A stretch of DNA of 64,000 nt from contig JBBRYX010000023.1 of assembly GCA_038237225.1 (NCBI GenBank), forward strand, positions 1-64,000, written 5' to 3'. Positions 32,514 to 42,500 of the stretch are shown piece after piece; within the stretch, counting starts at the first letter, position 1, and the number at the start of each line of letters is the position of its first letter. Under the pieces are notes generated by a model, which searched no databases, was not told the origin of the DNA, and saw only the letters and a list, made by a program, of their open reading frames with translations. The position numbers and the translations under genes were made by a program. Source of the stretch: DASVUC01 sp038237225 (GTDB lineage Bacteria; Planctomycetota; Phycisphaerae; Tepidisphaerales; Tepidisphaeraceae).

Positions 32514-35500
32514 ATGGCACGCAAAAGAGTTAATACGAAATTCGTGATCGCCCTCAGCATCACCATCGTGGTGTTGATGGTGGGCGTTCTTCTCGCCAAG
32601 AAGCTGGTGTGGCGGGAGAAGCCGGACAAATACCTGGTCGTCGGTCGCGAGCAGATGACGAAGGGGAACTTCGATGAAGCCTCGAAGCAGTTTCGCCGCG
32701 CGGTGCAGCTTGATTCGAAGAACGCCGAGACCTGGGTCGAGTTCGGCGATGCGCTGAATCAACTCAGCTCGGCCGATCCGGATAATCTGAACAGGGCGCG
32801 ACAGGCTTGGGAGCAGGCGGCAACGATCAACCCTGGGAACAAAGAGGCGCTAAACCGCCTGCTTTCGTTCTGGAGCGAGCTTGCCGATCTGCGGCAGGCG
32901 CCGGGTGATTTCGACCAGATTCGCAGAAGCGCCGAGGCGCTCGCGAAAGTCGATCCGGATAATGCCGCCGCCCAAGCGTCAATCTATTCTTCGACCGTGC
33001 GCCGCTGGCTCGTGGGCGTGGAAACGGATCAGGGGAAGATCGACGAAGCCGTTGACAAGCTGACCGCGCTGATGGTGAAGAACCCAGCCAATCCCGATCT
33101 TCCGGTGTTCGTCGCGAAATCGAAGCTGTTAAAGGCCGAGCGTGCGCGGCAGCGCAACGCCATCACCGGCGACGCCGAAGCGACCAAACTGATCAACGAA
33201 GCGAACTCTGTGATCGAGACGGCGGTGAAGAACCAGCCCAAGAGCGCGGCGATGTGGTTCGGCGCGTCTCAGGTGATGGATCAGGAGTGGCGCACCTCGG
33301 CGATCCTGGCCAACCAGGTCGCCGCTCGGATGACTTCCAAAGATCCGAACAGCCGCGAGGCGCTGCTTCTCAAGAAGTATGCGGATGAGTCAGGGAAATA
33401 CCTGAAGCGGAAAGGCGAGTTGCTCGAGGGCGCGCGCTCGTTCGTGAAGGAAGACGATCCGCTTTACGTGTACATTCACATCAACAGCGCCGCGGCGGCG
33501 GCGCAGCGGCAGGATCGTGCCGGGGCGGAGAAGATTCTCCGGGATCTGCTCGCGAAGAAACCCGCGGACCAGGAAGTTCGACTTCGTCTTGCCGAGCACA
33601 TCGCCCCGGACAAGCGCGAGGAAGCGATTAACCTGCTGGAACAGCCGATCACCTTGGGCGGGCTGACGGGTCCCAAGGCGCTGGTCGGGCGGGCGCTGGA
33701 AGTCCAGACGGCCGCCGCGGTGACGAGCATGCGGCTTAACGCCTACAACGATGCGACGACTGCCGAGAAGGCCAAGCTGGCTCCGAAGATCGAAGAAGGC
33801 ATCAGCAGGATCATTCTCAAGGAAGGCGACGGTGTGAACTCGCTGCTGTTGCGCGGCAAGTATTGGCGCGCCCAGGGCAAGCCCATCGAAGCGATTCAGA
33901 CACTCGAGCGGGCGCTGGCGCTTTCCGACCAGGACGTTGCCAATTCCGAGCGGCAAATCGACCGGCTCGATCGCTGGGAAGTGGTCGACCTGCTCGCCCG
34001 AACCTACATCGAGACCAAACAGTCCGGCCGCGCCAAGGCCTTGCTGGACTCGCTCGTGCAGAAGTTCAAGACCTACGCGCCGGCACGAATCCTCCTGGCG
34101 CAGCTTCTGATCCGCGAGCAGCAGATGGCGCTGGCGAAACAGCACGTCGATATCCTGCGCGAGCTCAAGGGCGAAGATCCCGACATCATCAAGCTGGAGA
34201 TCCAACTGCTCGATCAGCAGACGCAGAAGGACCAGATCCATGCGCTGATCGCGAAGCTGCCGGAGAAAACGAAAAAAGAGACGATGGACAAGGTGAACTC
34301 GGCGATGGCCTGCAAGGACATCGCCGAAGCGATTCGCCTGACTGAGGTCCTGGAAAAGCAATTCCCGAAGGACGATGACATTCTGCGAATGGCGTTTCGC
34401 GTCTATCGCTCGTTGAACAGCAACGAGAAGGCCCAGCAGGTCGTCAAGCGGGCGAAGGAACTGCATCCGGACAACGTCGGACTTGAACTCGTCGATAATA
34501 TCGGGGCCACAACGGCGCCGAGCAAAGAGGTCACGCAGAAGATCCACCAGGGGCTTCTCGCAAAGGAGACCGATCCGTTCCGCAGGGAACTGATGCAGGC
34601 CGACTTTGCGCGCGAGGACGGCAAGAGCGACGATCAACTGGCGCACCTCAAGGAAGCGGCGAAACTCAAGCCGGACGATGTCGATGTCAAGCTGGCGCTG
34701 TTCAATCTGTACCTTCAGCGCAGGCAGTTCGAGGTGGCGGCGAATTACATCGAGCCGCTGTCCCGCGCCAACCGGGACCAGGTGAACGGGCTCCTGTTCC
34801 GCTACCGCCTGGCGATGGCCAAGGGCGATATCAACAGCGGCATCGGTTATGGCCGCAAGCTCGTTCAGAACATGCCGGAATTCGGTCAGAGCTGGCTCGC
34901 GCTCGCCGAATCGCTCCAGGCCGCCCAGCAGTATGATGAATCGCTGGACAAATATCTCAAGGCCCTTGAAAAGCAGAGCGACAGCGCGATCGCTTACCGC
35001 GGCGCCATCGAATGCTATTACGCGCTGGGTCGCAAGGAAGACGCCAAGCGGAAGATCGCTCAGGCGCGCAGCGTGATGCCGACCAACACGCAGTTCCTGG
35101 ACATGGAACTGAACCATGAGCTGAGTTACGGTGATCCTGAAAGCGTCATTCCCGGACGTGAAGAGGCGCTGAAGAAGAACCCGGACGATGCCAGCACCTT
35201 GCTCATGGCCGGACGCACGTATATGTCGTCGGCGCGGGCGCGGATTCGCAAGAACCCCGATGACAAGTCGAACGCCGTTGCTTATCTCACCAAGGCCAGG
35301 CAGTTGTTTGCCCAGGGCCTGGAGAAGTGGCCGGACGAGCCGTCCTTCTACGCGTATAGCGCGGAAGTTGCGGCACAGCTTAAGGATCTGCCGGGCGCCG
35401 AGAAGGTTCTGCGGCAACTGTCTGAGCGCGAGTCATGGAAGGACCGCGCTGAGCCGCTGATGCTGCTGGGCGAATTCTTCGCCCGTACGAATCGCGGCGA

Positions 35501-37232
35501 CGAAGCAATCAAGGTGCTCCAGCAGGCGATGACCAAAGCGCCGGCGAATATCGACGTCGAAATGCGCCTGGCAACGGTCCTTGCCGAGCAAAAGCGCTTC
35601 GATGACGCGATCAAGTCGCTGGCGAACAACGCGGATGATCCGCGCATCGTGCGCCGGCGAATCGAGATTCTGATCAGCGCCGGCAAGTTTGAAGAGGCCG
35701 ATGCGGCGTTGGCGGCGGCGCAGGCGAAGATGCCGAACATGGTGGATCTGCGCTCGCTGGGCGGCTCGATCAGCTTGTCGCGCAACCGATTCGAGGAGGC
35801 CCAGTCGCGCCTTCAGTCGGCGCTTCAGATCGATCCGAAACATGCGGCATCGCACTACTACCTGGGTCTTGTGCTGATGAACCAGCCCAAGCCCGATATC
35901 GATGCCGCGGTCCAGCACCTGAACCTGTGCAAGGATGCCGCCGGTGTGGGCGTTGACGCGCGCCGGGCGCTGGCGGACTGCTTCCGCCGCAAGAACGATT
36001 TTGAAGGCGCGGTCCGCGAACTGGAGACGGCTCAGAAGTCGAATCCGTCCAATCGCGAAATCGTCCTGGCGCTGTTGGATTCGTACTCCGGTATGAGCCC
36101 ACCGCGCTGGCTAGACGTGAAGAGAGTCATCGCCGAATGGAAGTCGGCGCCGGATTACCGCGCCGACGTCGAGGTCCTGAAGCGTGAGACGGGGATGTAC
36201 CTGGCGCAGAAGAATTACGTCGATGCCGCCGGTGCCCTGGGTGAAGCAATCAAGGCCGATCCCAACAATATGGATCTCGTCCGTCAGTACCTCGGTTTGC
36301 TGATCCAGACGCAGAATTATCCGATCGTCGTGCAATCCACCACCAAGCTGGCGGACAAAGATCCATCGCTATGGTGGGCGTACATGGCTCGCGCGGTGGC
36401 GAAGCGTTATCAAACCGATCGCGCCGGCGCGGTTGCCGACTATCAGTTGGCGCTCGATTCGGCAGCCAGGAAACAGAATGACGATGCCGTCAGTGAAATC
36501 ATTCGCTCGATGGCGAAGGAAATCGGCGTCGGTGAGGCGCAGCTTCGAATCAAGGATCGCGCGACCAAGGAACCGCGCTGGGCGCTGATGGCGGCTTATC
36601 TCTATCAGCAGGATTCCCCGCCGAAGACTGAGGAAGCGATGAAGCAGCTCGAGGGCGTTCTGGCGATGCCCAACTTGAACAAAGCCGACAAGGAGACCGC
36701 CCTGCGTTACGGCGGGTCTCTCTATCTGCAGGCCAAGGGCAAGCCGGACGTGCAGAAGGCTTACCAGTGCTATCTCCAGCTTCTGGATCTGGCGCCGAAC
36801 GACCTGACATCGCTGAACAACATGGCATGCCTGCTCGCCGAGCAATATACGCCCGCCCGTCCGGACGAGGCACTGAAGTACAGCAAGCGCGCGTATGACA
36901 TCATGCAGAAGACCAACTCGCGAGAGCCCCTGATCATGGATACCCATGGCTGGCTGCTGACGCTGGCGGGTCAGGTGGATGATGGCATCGCGCTCCTGGA
37001 AAACGTGGTCGATACCTCGCCCATCGTTGACGCCCGCTATCACCTGGCGGAGGCGTATCTCAAGAAGGCTTTCCCGGAGCAGGCGCGCAAGCAACTTGAG
37101 CTCGCCAAGGGCATGATTGCTCGTATGAATCGGGAGCACCAGCCGTATGATCCATCGCTGGTTCCGAGGATTGAAAATGCAATCAATCGGGCAAATGAAA
37201 TGTTGAAAAGTAAGAGCGCGAACGCGAAATAA
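32514..37232 (+). CDS. Giant TPR-repeat membrane-anchored protein of the exosortase/EPS locus
   Basis: The 1572-residue protein has one N-terminal membrane helix (about 10-33, FVIALSITIVVLMVGVLLAK). The remainder is almost entirely tetratricopeptide repeats, for example GNFDEASKQFRRAVQLDSKN, PIEAIQTLERALALS, AQQYDESLDKYLKALEKQ, ARRYALADCFRR-like units, and SLNNMACLLAEQYTP near the end. It resembles in role the PrsT-type TPR proteins encoded next to exosortases, though it has no lipobox. It may be a periplasmic scaffold coupling synthesis, export and sorting. It lies 27 bases after the EpsI gene. Confidence 0.9.
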   Translation: MARKRVNTKFVIALSITIVVLMVGVLLAKKLVWREKPDKYLVVGREQMTKGNFDEASKQFRRAVQLDSKNAETWVEFGDALNQLSSADPDNLNRARQAWEQAATINPGNKEALNRLLSFWSELADLRQAPGDFDQIRRSAEALAKVDPDNAAAQASIYSSTVRRWLVGVETDQGKIDEAVDKLTALMVKNPANPDLPVFVAKSKLLKAERARQRNAITGDAEATKLINEANSVIETAVKNQPKSAAMWFGASQVMDQEWRTSAILANQVAARMTSKDPNSREALLLKKYADESGKYLKRKGELLEGARSFVKEDDPLYVYIHINSAAAAAQRQDRAGAEKILRDLLAKKPADQEVRLRLAEHIAPDKREEAINLLEQPITLGGLTGPKALVGRALEVQTAAAVTSMRLNAYNDATTAEKAKLAPKIEEGISRIILKEGDGVNSLLLRGKYWRAQGKPIEAIQTLERALALSDQDVANSERQIDRLDRWEVVDLLARTYIETKQSGRAKALLDSLVQKFKTYAPARILLAQLLIREQQMALAKQHVDILRELKGEDPDIIKLEIQLLDQQTQKDQIHALIAKLPEKTKKETMDKVNSAMACKDIAEAIRLTEVLEKQFPKDDDILRMAFRVYRSLNSNEKAQQVVKRAKELHPDNVGLELVDNIGATTAPSKEVTQKIHQGLLAKETDPFRRELMQADFAREDGKSDDQLAHLKEAAKLKPDDVDVKLALFNLYLQRRQFEVAANYIEPLSRANRDQVNGLLFRYRLAMAKGDINSGIGYGRKLVQNMPEFGQSWLALAESLQAAQQYDESLDKYLKALEKQSDSAIAYRGAIECYYALGRKEDAKRKIAQARSVMPTNTQFLDMELNHELSYGDPESVIPGREEALKKNPDDASTLLMAGRTYMSSARARIRKNPDDKSNAVAYLTKARQLFAQGLEKWPDEPSFYAYSAEVAAQLKDLPGAEKVLRQLSERESWKDRAEPLMLLGEFFARTNRGDEAIKVLQQAMTKAPANIDVEMRLATVLAEQKRFDDAIKSLANNADDPRIVRRRIEILISAGKFEEADAALAAAQAKMPNMVDLRSLGGSISLSRNRFEEAQSRLQSALQIDPKHAASHYYLGLVLMNQPKPDIDAAVQHLNLCKDAAGVGVDARRALADCFRRKNDFEGAVRELETAQKSNPSNREIVLALLDSYSGMSPPRWLDVKRVIAEWKSAPDYRADVEVLKRETGMYLAQKNYVDAAGALGEAIKADPNNMDLVRQYLGLLIQTQNYPIVVQSTTKLADKDPSLWWAYMARAVAKRYQTDRAGAVADYQLALDSAARKQNDDAVSEIIRSMAKEIGVGEAQLRIKDRATKEPRWALMAAYLYQQDSPPKTEEAMKQLEGVLAMPNLNKADKETALRYGGSLYLQAKGKPDVQKAYQCYLQLLDLAPNDLTSLNNMACLLAEQYTPARPDEALKYSKRAYDIMQKTNSREPLIMDTHGWLLTLAGQVDDGIALLENVVDTSPIVDARYHLAEAYLKKAFPEQARKQLELAKGMIARMNREHQPYDPSLVPRIENAINRANEMLKSKSANAK

Positions 37233-37388
37233 AGGACGAACGGCCGATAAAAACAGGCGTATTGTAGGGAAAGGCCGAGTGTCGGTCTGAGATCAGGAAA
37301 CGGCAAGGATGCCACGCACGCCGGATGGATTCGGGGCATAATGGTTAGGAGCCGAGCAAGCTCGGCGGGTAGTGAGGAGCACAAGTTT

Positions 37389-39614
37389 ATGACGACGTTG
37401 CCCCAGACGACTGCGATTCGCGTTCCCCAACGCGCCGCCTCCCGAACGCCCCTGGCTGTTGCGCCGGGTCACCCGCTGGCTCACAGCCAGCCTGCCGCCC
37501 CCGGATTGTCCGGAGCGGACGTGTGGCGAATCATTCGATCTCACATCTGGTTGATTGTTGTGCTTCTGGTCGCTTCGGCGATCGGAGGCTACTTTATCAA
37601 CTGGTATCTCGCCCGCAATTACTCCCGGTACACAGCGACCGGTCTCATCAAAATATCCGCGCCCACGCCCTTCACACTCATCATGGAGAACCGGGACGCC
37701 GGGATCGATACAGCCACGCTCGCCGTGGACCAGAAGACGCAGGCCGCGATGCTGACGCACGAGAGCCTGCTGCTGAAGGTCCTGAAAGATCGCGAAGACG
37801 TTCGCAAGACGGATTGGTTCAAAAGCTTCAACGGCAACGTTGTCAAAGCCAAGGAAGAGCTTCTGGATAATCTGCGCGTCAGCGCCGTTCCCGAGACACG
37901 CCTGGTGGCGGTGTCGATGACGTATTCCAAGCCGGAAGATTGCCGGACGATTGTTGAAGACGTCGTTTCGCAGCATCTGGCGCTTCAGCAGGAGGCAAGC
38001 GCATTCCGCGTGCTGGAGCGCACGCAGCTTCTCAATAACCTGAAGCAGAAGTATCAGTTCCGCCTTCGCGACTTGACGCAGGATCTTCGGGACAAGGCGA
38101 TTAAGCTTTCGATCGACGGCATGGGTACGCCGGGCCGGCTTTCGACGAAAGAAGTCGAGCTGAGCGAAGACCTCAAGAAACATTTCGAAATCAGCACCGA
38201 TGCGGCGCAAGCCAAGGCCGCTTATGACAGCGCCGCTGGGCAGGTTGAGAACGGGACCGAGATTCCGCGCGTCCAGGAGATGGTTGATCGCGAACAGGAC
38301 GTGCAGATGCTGAAGCAACAGTTGCTGACCATCGACATGCAGCTTTCGTCGAACCAGGCGCTCGGCAGCGAGCATCGCGCGGTCACAAGCCTGAAGCATC
38401 AGAAGGAGCAGCTTGCCGAGCGGCTCGAAAACAAGATTTCCGAAGTGCGTGCCAAGGAAACCGCCAGCTACATCGAGATGCTCCGCTCCGCCAAGGAAGC
38501 CGGCGAGATGGCGCTCAAGGGCATCAGTGACCAGATCACTCAAGCCAAGCAGGATCTTGGCGATCTGACCTATCAGATGAGCCAGTACCTGACGGCCAAG
38601 GACGAAGAAAAAGCCGTGCACGAACTGCAGGATCAGGTGGCCAAGCAGATCGACAGCATGGCGCAGATTGAAAACCAGAAAGAAGCCAGCGGTATCGTCT
38701 GGGCGATTCACCCGGAAATTCCTGACACGCCCAGCTTCCCGAAGCTTCCGATCACGATGGCCGTCGCCGTCATGCTCGGTCTGGGCCTCAGCCTCGGCAT
38801 CGCGTTCCTGCGCGAGCTGATGGACAACAGCGTCCGTTCGCCCCGGGATATCGACCGGGTGGGCGATATGAACCTTCTGGGCATCGTGCCTCACGAGGAT
38901 GATGATCCCCAGGTTTCCGGTGCTCCGCTTCCGCTGGTGATTTTCCAGGCTCCGCATTCGATGTTGGCCGAGCAGTATCGACAGCTTCGCAGCCGCTTAC
39001 AGCATTCGACCTCGCTCGACAGCACCCGCAGTATGCTGGTGACCAGCCCAAGCCCCGGCGACGGCAAGACCACGGTCGCTTGCAACCTTGCGGCCGGCCT
39101 GGCGCTCAATGGCCGCAGAATTCTGCTGGTCGACGCGAACTTCCGCCGTCCGGAAATCCACCGGGTATTCTCGGTGGCCAATGAAACCGGTTTCAGCACC
39201 GCGCTCAGCACATTGGAAGCCTTCCCGGCTGCGGTGTGCCAGACGCAGGTGCCCAACCTCGATGTGATGCCTTCCGGCCCGCGTCCGCCCAACGGCACGG
39301 AGCTGCTGGAAAGCCAGCTTCTGACCGACTTCATCGATCGGGCGCTGGAGGAATACGATCACGTGATTTTCGATTCCGGTCCGCTGCTCTTCGTCAGCGA
39401 GTCAATGGCAATGGCGCCGCGAGTCGACGGCGTGGTCAGCGTGGTGCGCGCCCGCGCCAACAGCCGTGGTCTTTTGCAGCGAATGCGCGACACCCTGCGT
39501 CAGGCAAGAGCCGAGCATGTCGGCGTCGTCCTCAACGCGGTCCGCTCGCAGGCGGGCGGTTACTACAACCGCAACATCAAGACCTACTACGCTTACAGCA
39601 ATTACAACCAGTAG
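37389..39614 (+). CDS. Chain-length determinant/bacterial tyrosine kinase fusion (Wzc-like)
   Basis: The protein sets exopolysaccharide chain length and autophosphorylates. The 741-residue product has a Wzz-type N-terminal part with membrane helix at about 49-73. A long periplasmic coiled-coil region (about 150-440) and a second helix near 456-478 follow. The cytoplasmic BY-kinase domain has Walker A SPSPGDGKTT, Walker A' ILLVDANFRRPE and Walker B DHVIFDSGPLL. The tail AGGYYNRNIKTYYAYSNYNQ holds six Tyr, the expected phosphorylation cluster. The ATG at 37389 has GAGGAG at 37374-37379. It is the last gene before a terminator. Confidence 0.94.
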   Translation: MTTLPQTTAIRVPQRAASRTPLAVAPGHPLAHSQPAAPGLSGADVWRIIRSHIWLIVVLLVASAIGGYFINWYLARNYSRYTATGLIKISAPTPFTLIMENRDAGIDTATLAVDQKTQAAMLTHESLLLKVLKDREDVRKTDWFKSFNGNVVKAKEELLDNLRVSAVPETRLVAVSMTYSKPEDCRTIVEDVVSQHLALQQEASAFRVLERTQLLNNLKQKYQFRLRDLTQDLRDKAIKLSIDGMGTPGRLSTKEVELSEDLKKHFEISTDAAQAKAAYDSAAGQVENGTEIPRVQEMVDREQDVQMLKQQLLTIDMQLSSNQALGSEHRAVTSLKHQKEQLAERLENKISEVRAKETASYIEMLRSAKEAGEMALKGISDQITQAKQDLGDLTYQMSQYLTAKDEEKAVHELQDQVAKQIDSMAQIENQKEASGIVWAIHPEIPDTPSFPKLPITMAVAVMLGLGLSLGIAFLRELMDNSVRSPRDIDRVGDMNLLGIVPHEDDDPQVSGAPLPLVIFQAPHSMLAEQYRQLRSRLQHSTSLDSTRSMLVTSPSPGDGKTTVACNLAAGLALNGRRILLVDANFRRPEIHRVFSVANETGFSTALSTLEAFPAAVCQTQVPNLDVMPSGPRPPNGTELLESQLLTDFIDRALEEYDHVIFDSGPLLFVSESMAMAPRVDGVVSVVRARANSRGLLQRMRDTLRQARAEHVGVVLNAVRSQAGGYYNRNIKTYYAYSNYNQ

Positions 39615-39637
39615 ATTGCGGTTCAGGTGAAATCGAT

Positions 39638-39672
39638 AAAAAGCCCGCCGGGACCGACCCGGCGGGCTTTTT
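39638..39672 (+). terminator. Rho-independent terminator after the EPS locus
   Basis: AAAAAGCCCGCCGGG at 39638-39652 pairs fully with CCCGGCGGGCTTTTT at 39658-39672, with a five-base loop and T-run. It can work in both directions and closes the locus 24 bases after the kinase gene. Confidence 0.92.
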
Positions 39673-39707
39673 CGTTTGATGCTGCCGAAAGCGTATGATG
39701 AGTCGTG

Positions 39708-40334
39708 ATGCAGACTGTTGTCGATTTAACCGAACAGATGTCGCAAGACGTCGAGCCGCCGGAGCCGCCGGCGGACGATGATGACGGTAACGGCGATGAT
39801 GATCAACCGGGCGATGAGTCCTGGGTGACCGTGCGGACCTTCTGGGAGCCGGTGGGGGCGCACCTTGCCCTTGCCCAGCTTGAAAGCGGCGGGGTCGAAG
39901 GCGTGCTGCTCGATGAGAACATCGTCGCGGCCGATTGGATGATGGCCAACGCGGTGGGCGGGATTAAGCTCAAGGTGCGAGCGTCGGATGCCGCGGAGGC
40001 GGATCAGATCCTGACGCCGCGGTCAGGAATCAAAGAATTACCGCCGGCGGCGGAGTCGCTCACTGGCGCGACGGCGTGTTGCCCGCGGTGTCAGTCGGAT
40101 GAGATTTATCAGGAGAGTATCTGGCGTCGTCCGGCGGTGATCCTGCTTTTCGGCGCGACGGTCGCTTCGTTCGGATTGTTGCTGCTGATCGTCCTGCCTT
40201 GGATCCTGGCGCTGCCGCGGAACTGGCGGTGCCTCCACTGCGGCCACGAGTGGCTCAGCCATCGCCGGGGGTTTGGAGTTGAATCAAAACCAAACTCACC
40301 CGCGAACTCGCTTGATCCCGCGAGTGAACTATAG
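39708..40334 (+). CDS. DUF2007-type protein with zinc ribbon and membrane helix
   Basis: The 208-residue product has an acidic N-terminus (DDDDGNGDDD). A DUF2007-like domain follows at about 38-105: WVTVRTFWEPVGAHLALAQL, GVEGVLLDENIVAADW and AVGGIKLKVRASDAAEAD. A zinc ribbon is formed by CCPRC (about 125) and CLHC (about 175), with a membrane hairpin or helix between them (about 144-170). DUF2007 is thought to be a signal-transducing or interaction domain, but its function is not known. ATG 39708 is preferred to the GTG one codon upstream. Confidence 0.75.
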   Translation: MQTVVDLTEQMSQDVEPPEPPADDDDGNGDDDQPGDESWVTVRTFWEPVGAHLALAQLESGGVEGVLLDENIVAADWMMANAVGGIKLKVRASDAAEADQILTPRSGIKELPPAAESLTGATACCPRCQSDEIYQESIWRRPAVILLFGATVASFGLLLLIVLPWILALPRNWRCLHCGHEWLSHRRGFGVESKPNSPANSLDPASEL

Positions 40335-40353
40335 AACAATCACAAAGACACGG

Positions 40354-41229
40354 ATGTCGTTGGAACTGTGCATTCTGGCTAGCGGGTCATCAGGGAACAG
40401 CACGCTCGTGCGCGCCCCCGGCGGCGTGATGCTCATCGATGCGGGCCTGGGCCCGCGCGTCACGCAGCAACGGATGAAGGGGACCGGGGTGAAGCTCGAA
40501 GAGGTGTCTGCGATCTGTCTGACGCATCTTGACTCGGATCATTTCCGGTTTTCGTGGCTTCGGGTTGCGGTTCAGCGCCAAATTCGCGTTTATTGCAGCA
40601 ATCAGCATGCGGAAGAGCTTCGGACGCGCGCGCAAAATGTTTTTGCGGATGAGCCGGAGGCGCCGGTGGAAAGGTTTTGCGAATTGGTGATGGGGTTTGG
40701 GCGGAAGGCATTTGAGCCGATGCCGGGCGTTGCAATTCGACCGGTCGCGTTCGATCACGATGCGACCGGATCGCAGGGGTTTCTCATCGAGTGCCAGGGA
40801 TCCCGCTTGGGCTATGCGACGGATCTCGGAAGGGTGCCGGAGCATCTGATCGAGCGGTTTGAGGACTTGGATATTTTGGCGCTGGAAAGCAACTACGATC
40901 CCGGGATGCAGCTTGCAAGCGCGCGGCCCTGGTTCCTGAAGCAGCGGATCATGGGCGGTGCCGGCCACCTGTCGAACGAGCAGGCGTTTGAAGCGATCCG
41001 AAAGATCCTGATCCGAGCCGAGGAGCAGCGGCGGCGGTTGCCGAATCACATCGTGCTGCTGCATCGAAGCCGGCAGTGCAATTGTCCGGATGTGATGAGG
41101 AAGCTGTTCGCGCAGGATTCGCGAATCGCGCAGCGGCTAACATTGGCGGAGCAATACCAGAGGTCGGAGTGGCTTCGGCCGGCTCAGGGCAAAGCGCATA
41201 TCGGAGAGCAGTTGACGTTGGCGTTTTGA
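40354..41229 (+). CDS. MBL-fold metallohydrolase, YycJ/WalJ-like exonuclease family
   Basis: The 291-residue product has the family opening LCILASGSSGNSTLV, then VMLIDAGLG. The metal motif is LTHLDSDHFRFS (HxDxDH in place of HxHxDH). Later comes the Asp of RLGYATDLG, and VLLHRSRQCN holds a late His. YycJ/WalJ proteins are metallo-beta-lactamase-fold 5'-3' exonucleases linked to DNA repair. The His-to-Asp change in the metal motif is seen directly. The ATG at 40354 is used because it lies after the stop of the previous gene. Confidence 0.82.
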   Translation: MSLELCILASGSSGNSTLVRAPGGVMLIDAGLGPRVTQQRMKGTGVKLEEVSAICLTHLDSDHFRFSWLRVAVQRQIRVYCSNQHAEELRTRAQNVFADEPEAPVERFCELVMGFGRKAFEPMPGVAIRPVAFDHDATGSQGFLIECQGSRLGYATDLGRVPEHLIERFEDLDILALESNYDPGMQLASARPWFLKQRIMGGAGHLSNEQAFEAIRKILIRAEEQRRRLPNHIVLLHRSRQCNCPDVMRKLFAQDSRIAQRLTLAEQYQRSEWLRPAQGKAHIGEQLTLAF

Positions 41230-41463
41230 GGTTCACCTTACATCACGGGCGGACGATGTTGCGGCCCTGCAATTGCGGCTGCATTAGCCGCGTTCGGGCT
41301 GGCCGACGACTCATGACTCATCCCACCATGGCCTCGTGCGGCAGGCGGGAAATGGCGAGCAGTTTTTACTCCAGTCCCTTACACAACTTAGGCCGGGTTT
41401 TTCGCGGCCTCGGCGAAAAATAAGGAGTTACGAACAGGGGCGTTTCGCTCTAAGCTCGCGCGG

Positions 41464-42438
41464 ATGACGAGGGCTCAGCAGACGGTGACGACCTATCGCA
41501 ATCCGGTGTATCCCAATTACTTCGCGGACCCCTTCGTGCTGAAGGTGGGGGAGGAATACTGGGCGTACGGGACGGGGCCGGCGGATGAGAAGGGGTGGCA
41601 GTTTCCGGTGCTTCGGTCGCGAGATCTGGCGCAGTGGGAATATGTCGGGCACGCGCTGCAACCGGCGACGCCGTTCTTTCATTGGGCGCCGGAGGTGGCG
41701 CATCATCAGGGAAGGTTCTACCTGTATTACTCGGCTTCGGATGTGCAATCCGATGAGGGGCATCGGCTTCGGGTCGCGATCAGCGAGACGCCCGCCGGGC
41801 CGTTCAAGGACAGTGGGAATTTGTTGATTCCGGATTCGGGGTTCTCCATTGATGCGCATCCATTCCGGGACCCGGTGAGTGGGAAGTGGTTCCTTTTTTA
41901 CGCGGCGGATTTTACGGAGGATCAGCCTTACGGAACGGGGCTGGCGGTGGCGGAGTTAAACGACGATCTGGTAAGAGTGAAGGTGAAGTCGCGCGTGGTG
42001 CTTCGAGCCAGTTGCCCGTGGCAGATTTACGAGCGCGATCGGGATTACAAGGGCAGGGTATGGAAGGCGTGGAATTGTCTCGAGGGACCGTTCGTGCTGT
42101 TCCGGGAGGGGAAGTATTACTGCCTGTACTCAGGAGGGGCGTGGCACACGGAAAATTACGGCGTGGGATTCGCGGTGGCGGATCATCCGCTCGGGCCTTG
42201 GCGGGATGATTTTGCCGAGCGCGGGCCCGTGGTGCTCAGGGCCACGAAGGAGGTGCCGGGGCCGGGGCATGCTTCGGTGACGGCGGGGTTGGGGGATCGA
42301 AGCCTGGTGCTGGTATATCACGCTTGGAATGTGGAGCGGACGATGCGGAGGTTGTGTATTGATCCGTTGCGGTGGACGGAGGACGGGCCGAAGTGTGATG
42401 GTCCGAGTACGGATGAGAGGACTCTGACTCTTGCGTAG
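41464..42438 (+). CDS. Glycoside hydrolase family 43-like protein (no signal peptide)
   Basis: The 324-residue product is a single five-bladed propeller. The catalytic base Asp lies in YFADPFVLK, the second Asp in SIDAHPFRD and the acid Glu in LEGPFVLFREG. No signal peptide is present, so it would act in the cytoplasm on imported arabino- or xylo-oligosaccharides, unlike the secreted GH43 at 6431-7996. The stop codon TAG at 42436-42438 belongs to a palindromic repeat, so the original gene may have ended slightly differently. Confidence 0.86.
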   Translation: MTRAQQTVTTYRNPVYPNYFADPFVLKVGEEYWAYGTGPADEKGWQFPVLRSRDLAQWEYVGHALQPATPFFHWAPEVAHHQGRFYLYYSASDVQSDEGHRLRVAISETPAGPFKDSGNLLIPDSGFSIDAHPFRDPVSGKWFLFYAADFTEDQPYGTGLAVAELNDDLVRVKVKSRVVLRASCPWQIYERDRDYKGRVWKAWNCLEGPFVLFREGKYYCLYSGGAWHTENYGVGFAVADHPLGPWRDDFAERGPVVLRATKEVPGPGHASVTAGLGDRSLVLVYHAWNVERTMRRLCIDPLRWTEDGPKCDGPSTDERTLTLA

Positions 42439-42492
42439 CATGGGCGTCTCGCCCATGTCTTGCGGAGTGCATGGGCGAGACGCCCATGCCAC
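42435..42492. repeat. Palindromic repeat (GTAGCATGGGCG type) overlapping the GH43 stop codon
   Basis: Arms at 42435-42457 and 42470-42492 are the same as those in the atpH-atpA gap, with one change in the right arm (GCCAC for GCTAC). It lies between the convergent GH43 and 3'-phosphoesterase genes, where a strong hairpin could also end transcription. Confidence 0.9.
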
Positions 42493-42500
42493 GCGGTGAG

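Noticed and set aside
33390..35417. A 675-residue open frame on the minus strand
   Set aside because: It lies fully antisense to the TPR gene and has Leu/Arg-rich composition typical of the complement of GC-rich coding sequence.
37293..38957. A 554-residue open frame on the minus strand
   Set aside because: It is antisense to the well-supported Wzc-like kinase gene and shows no motif of its own.
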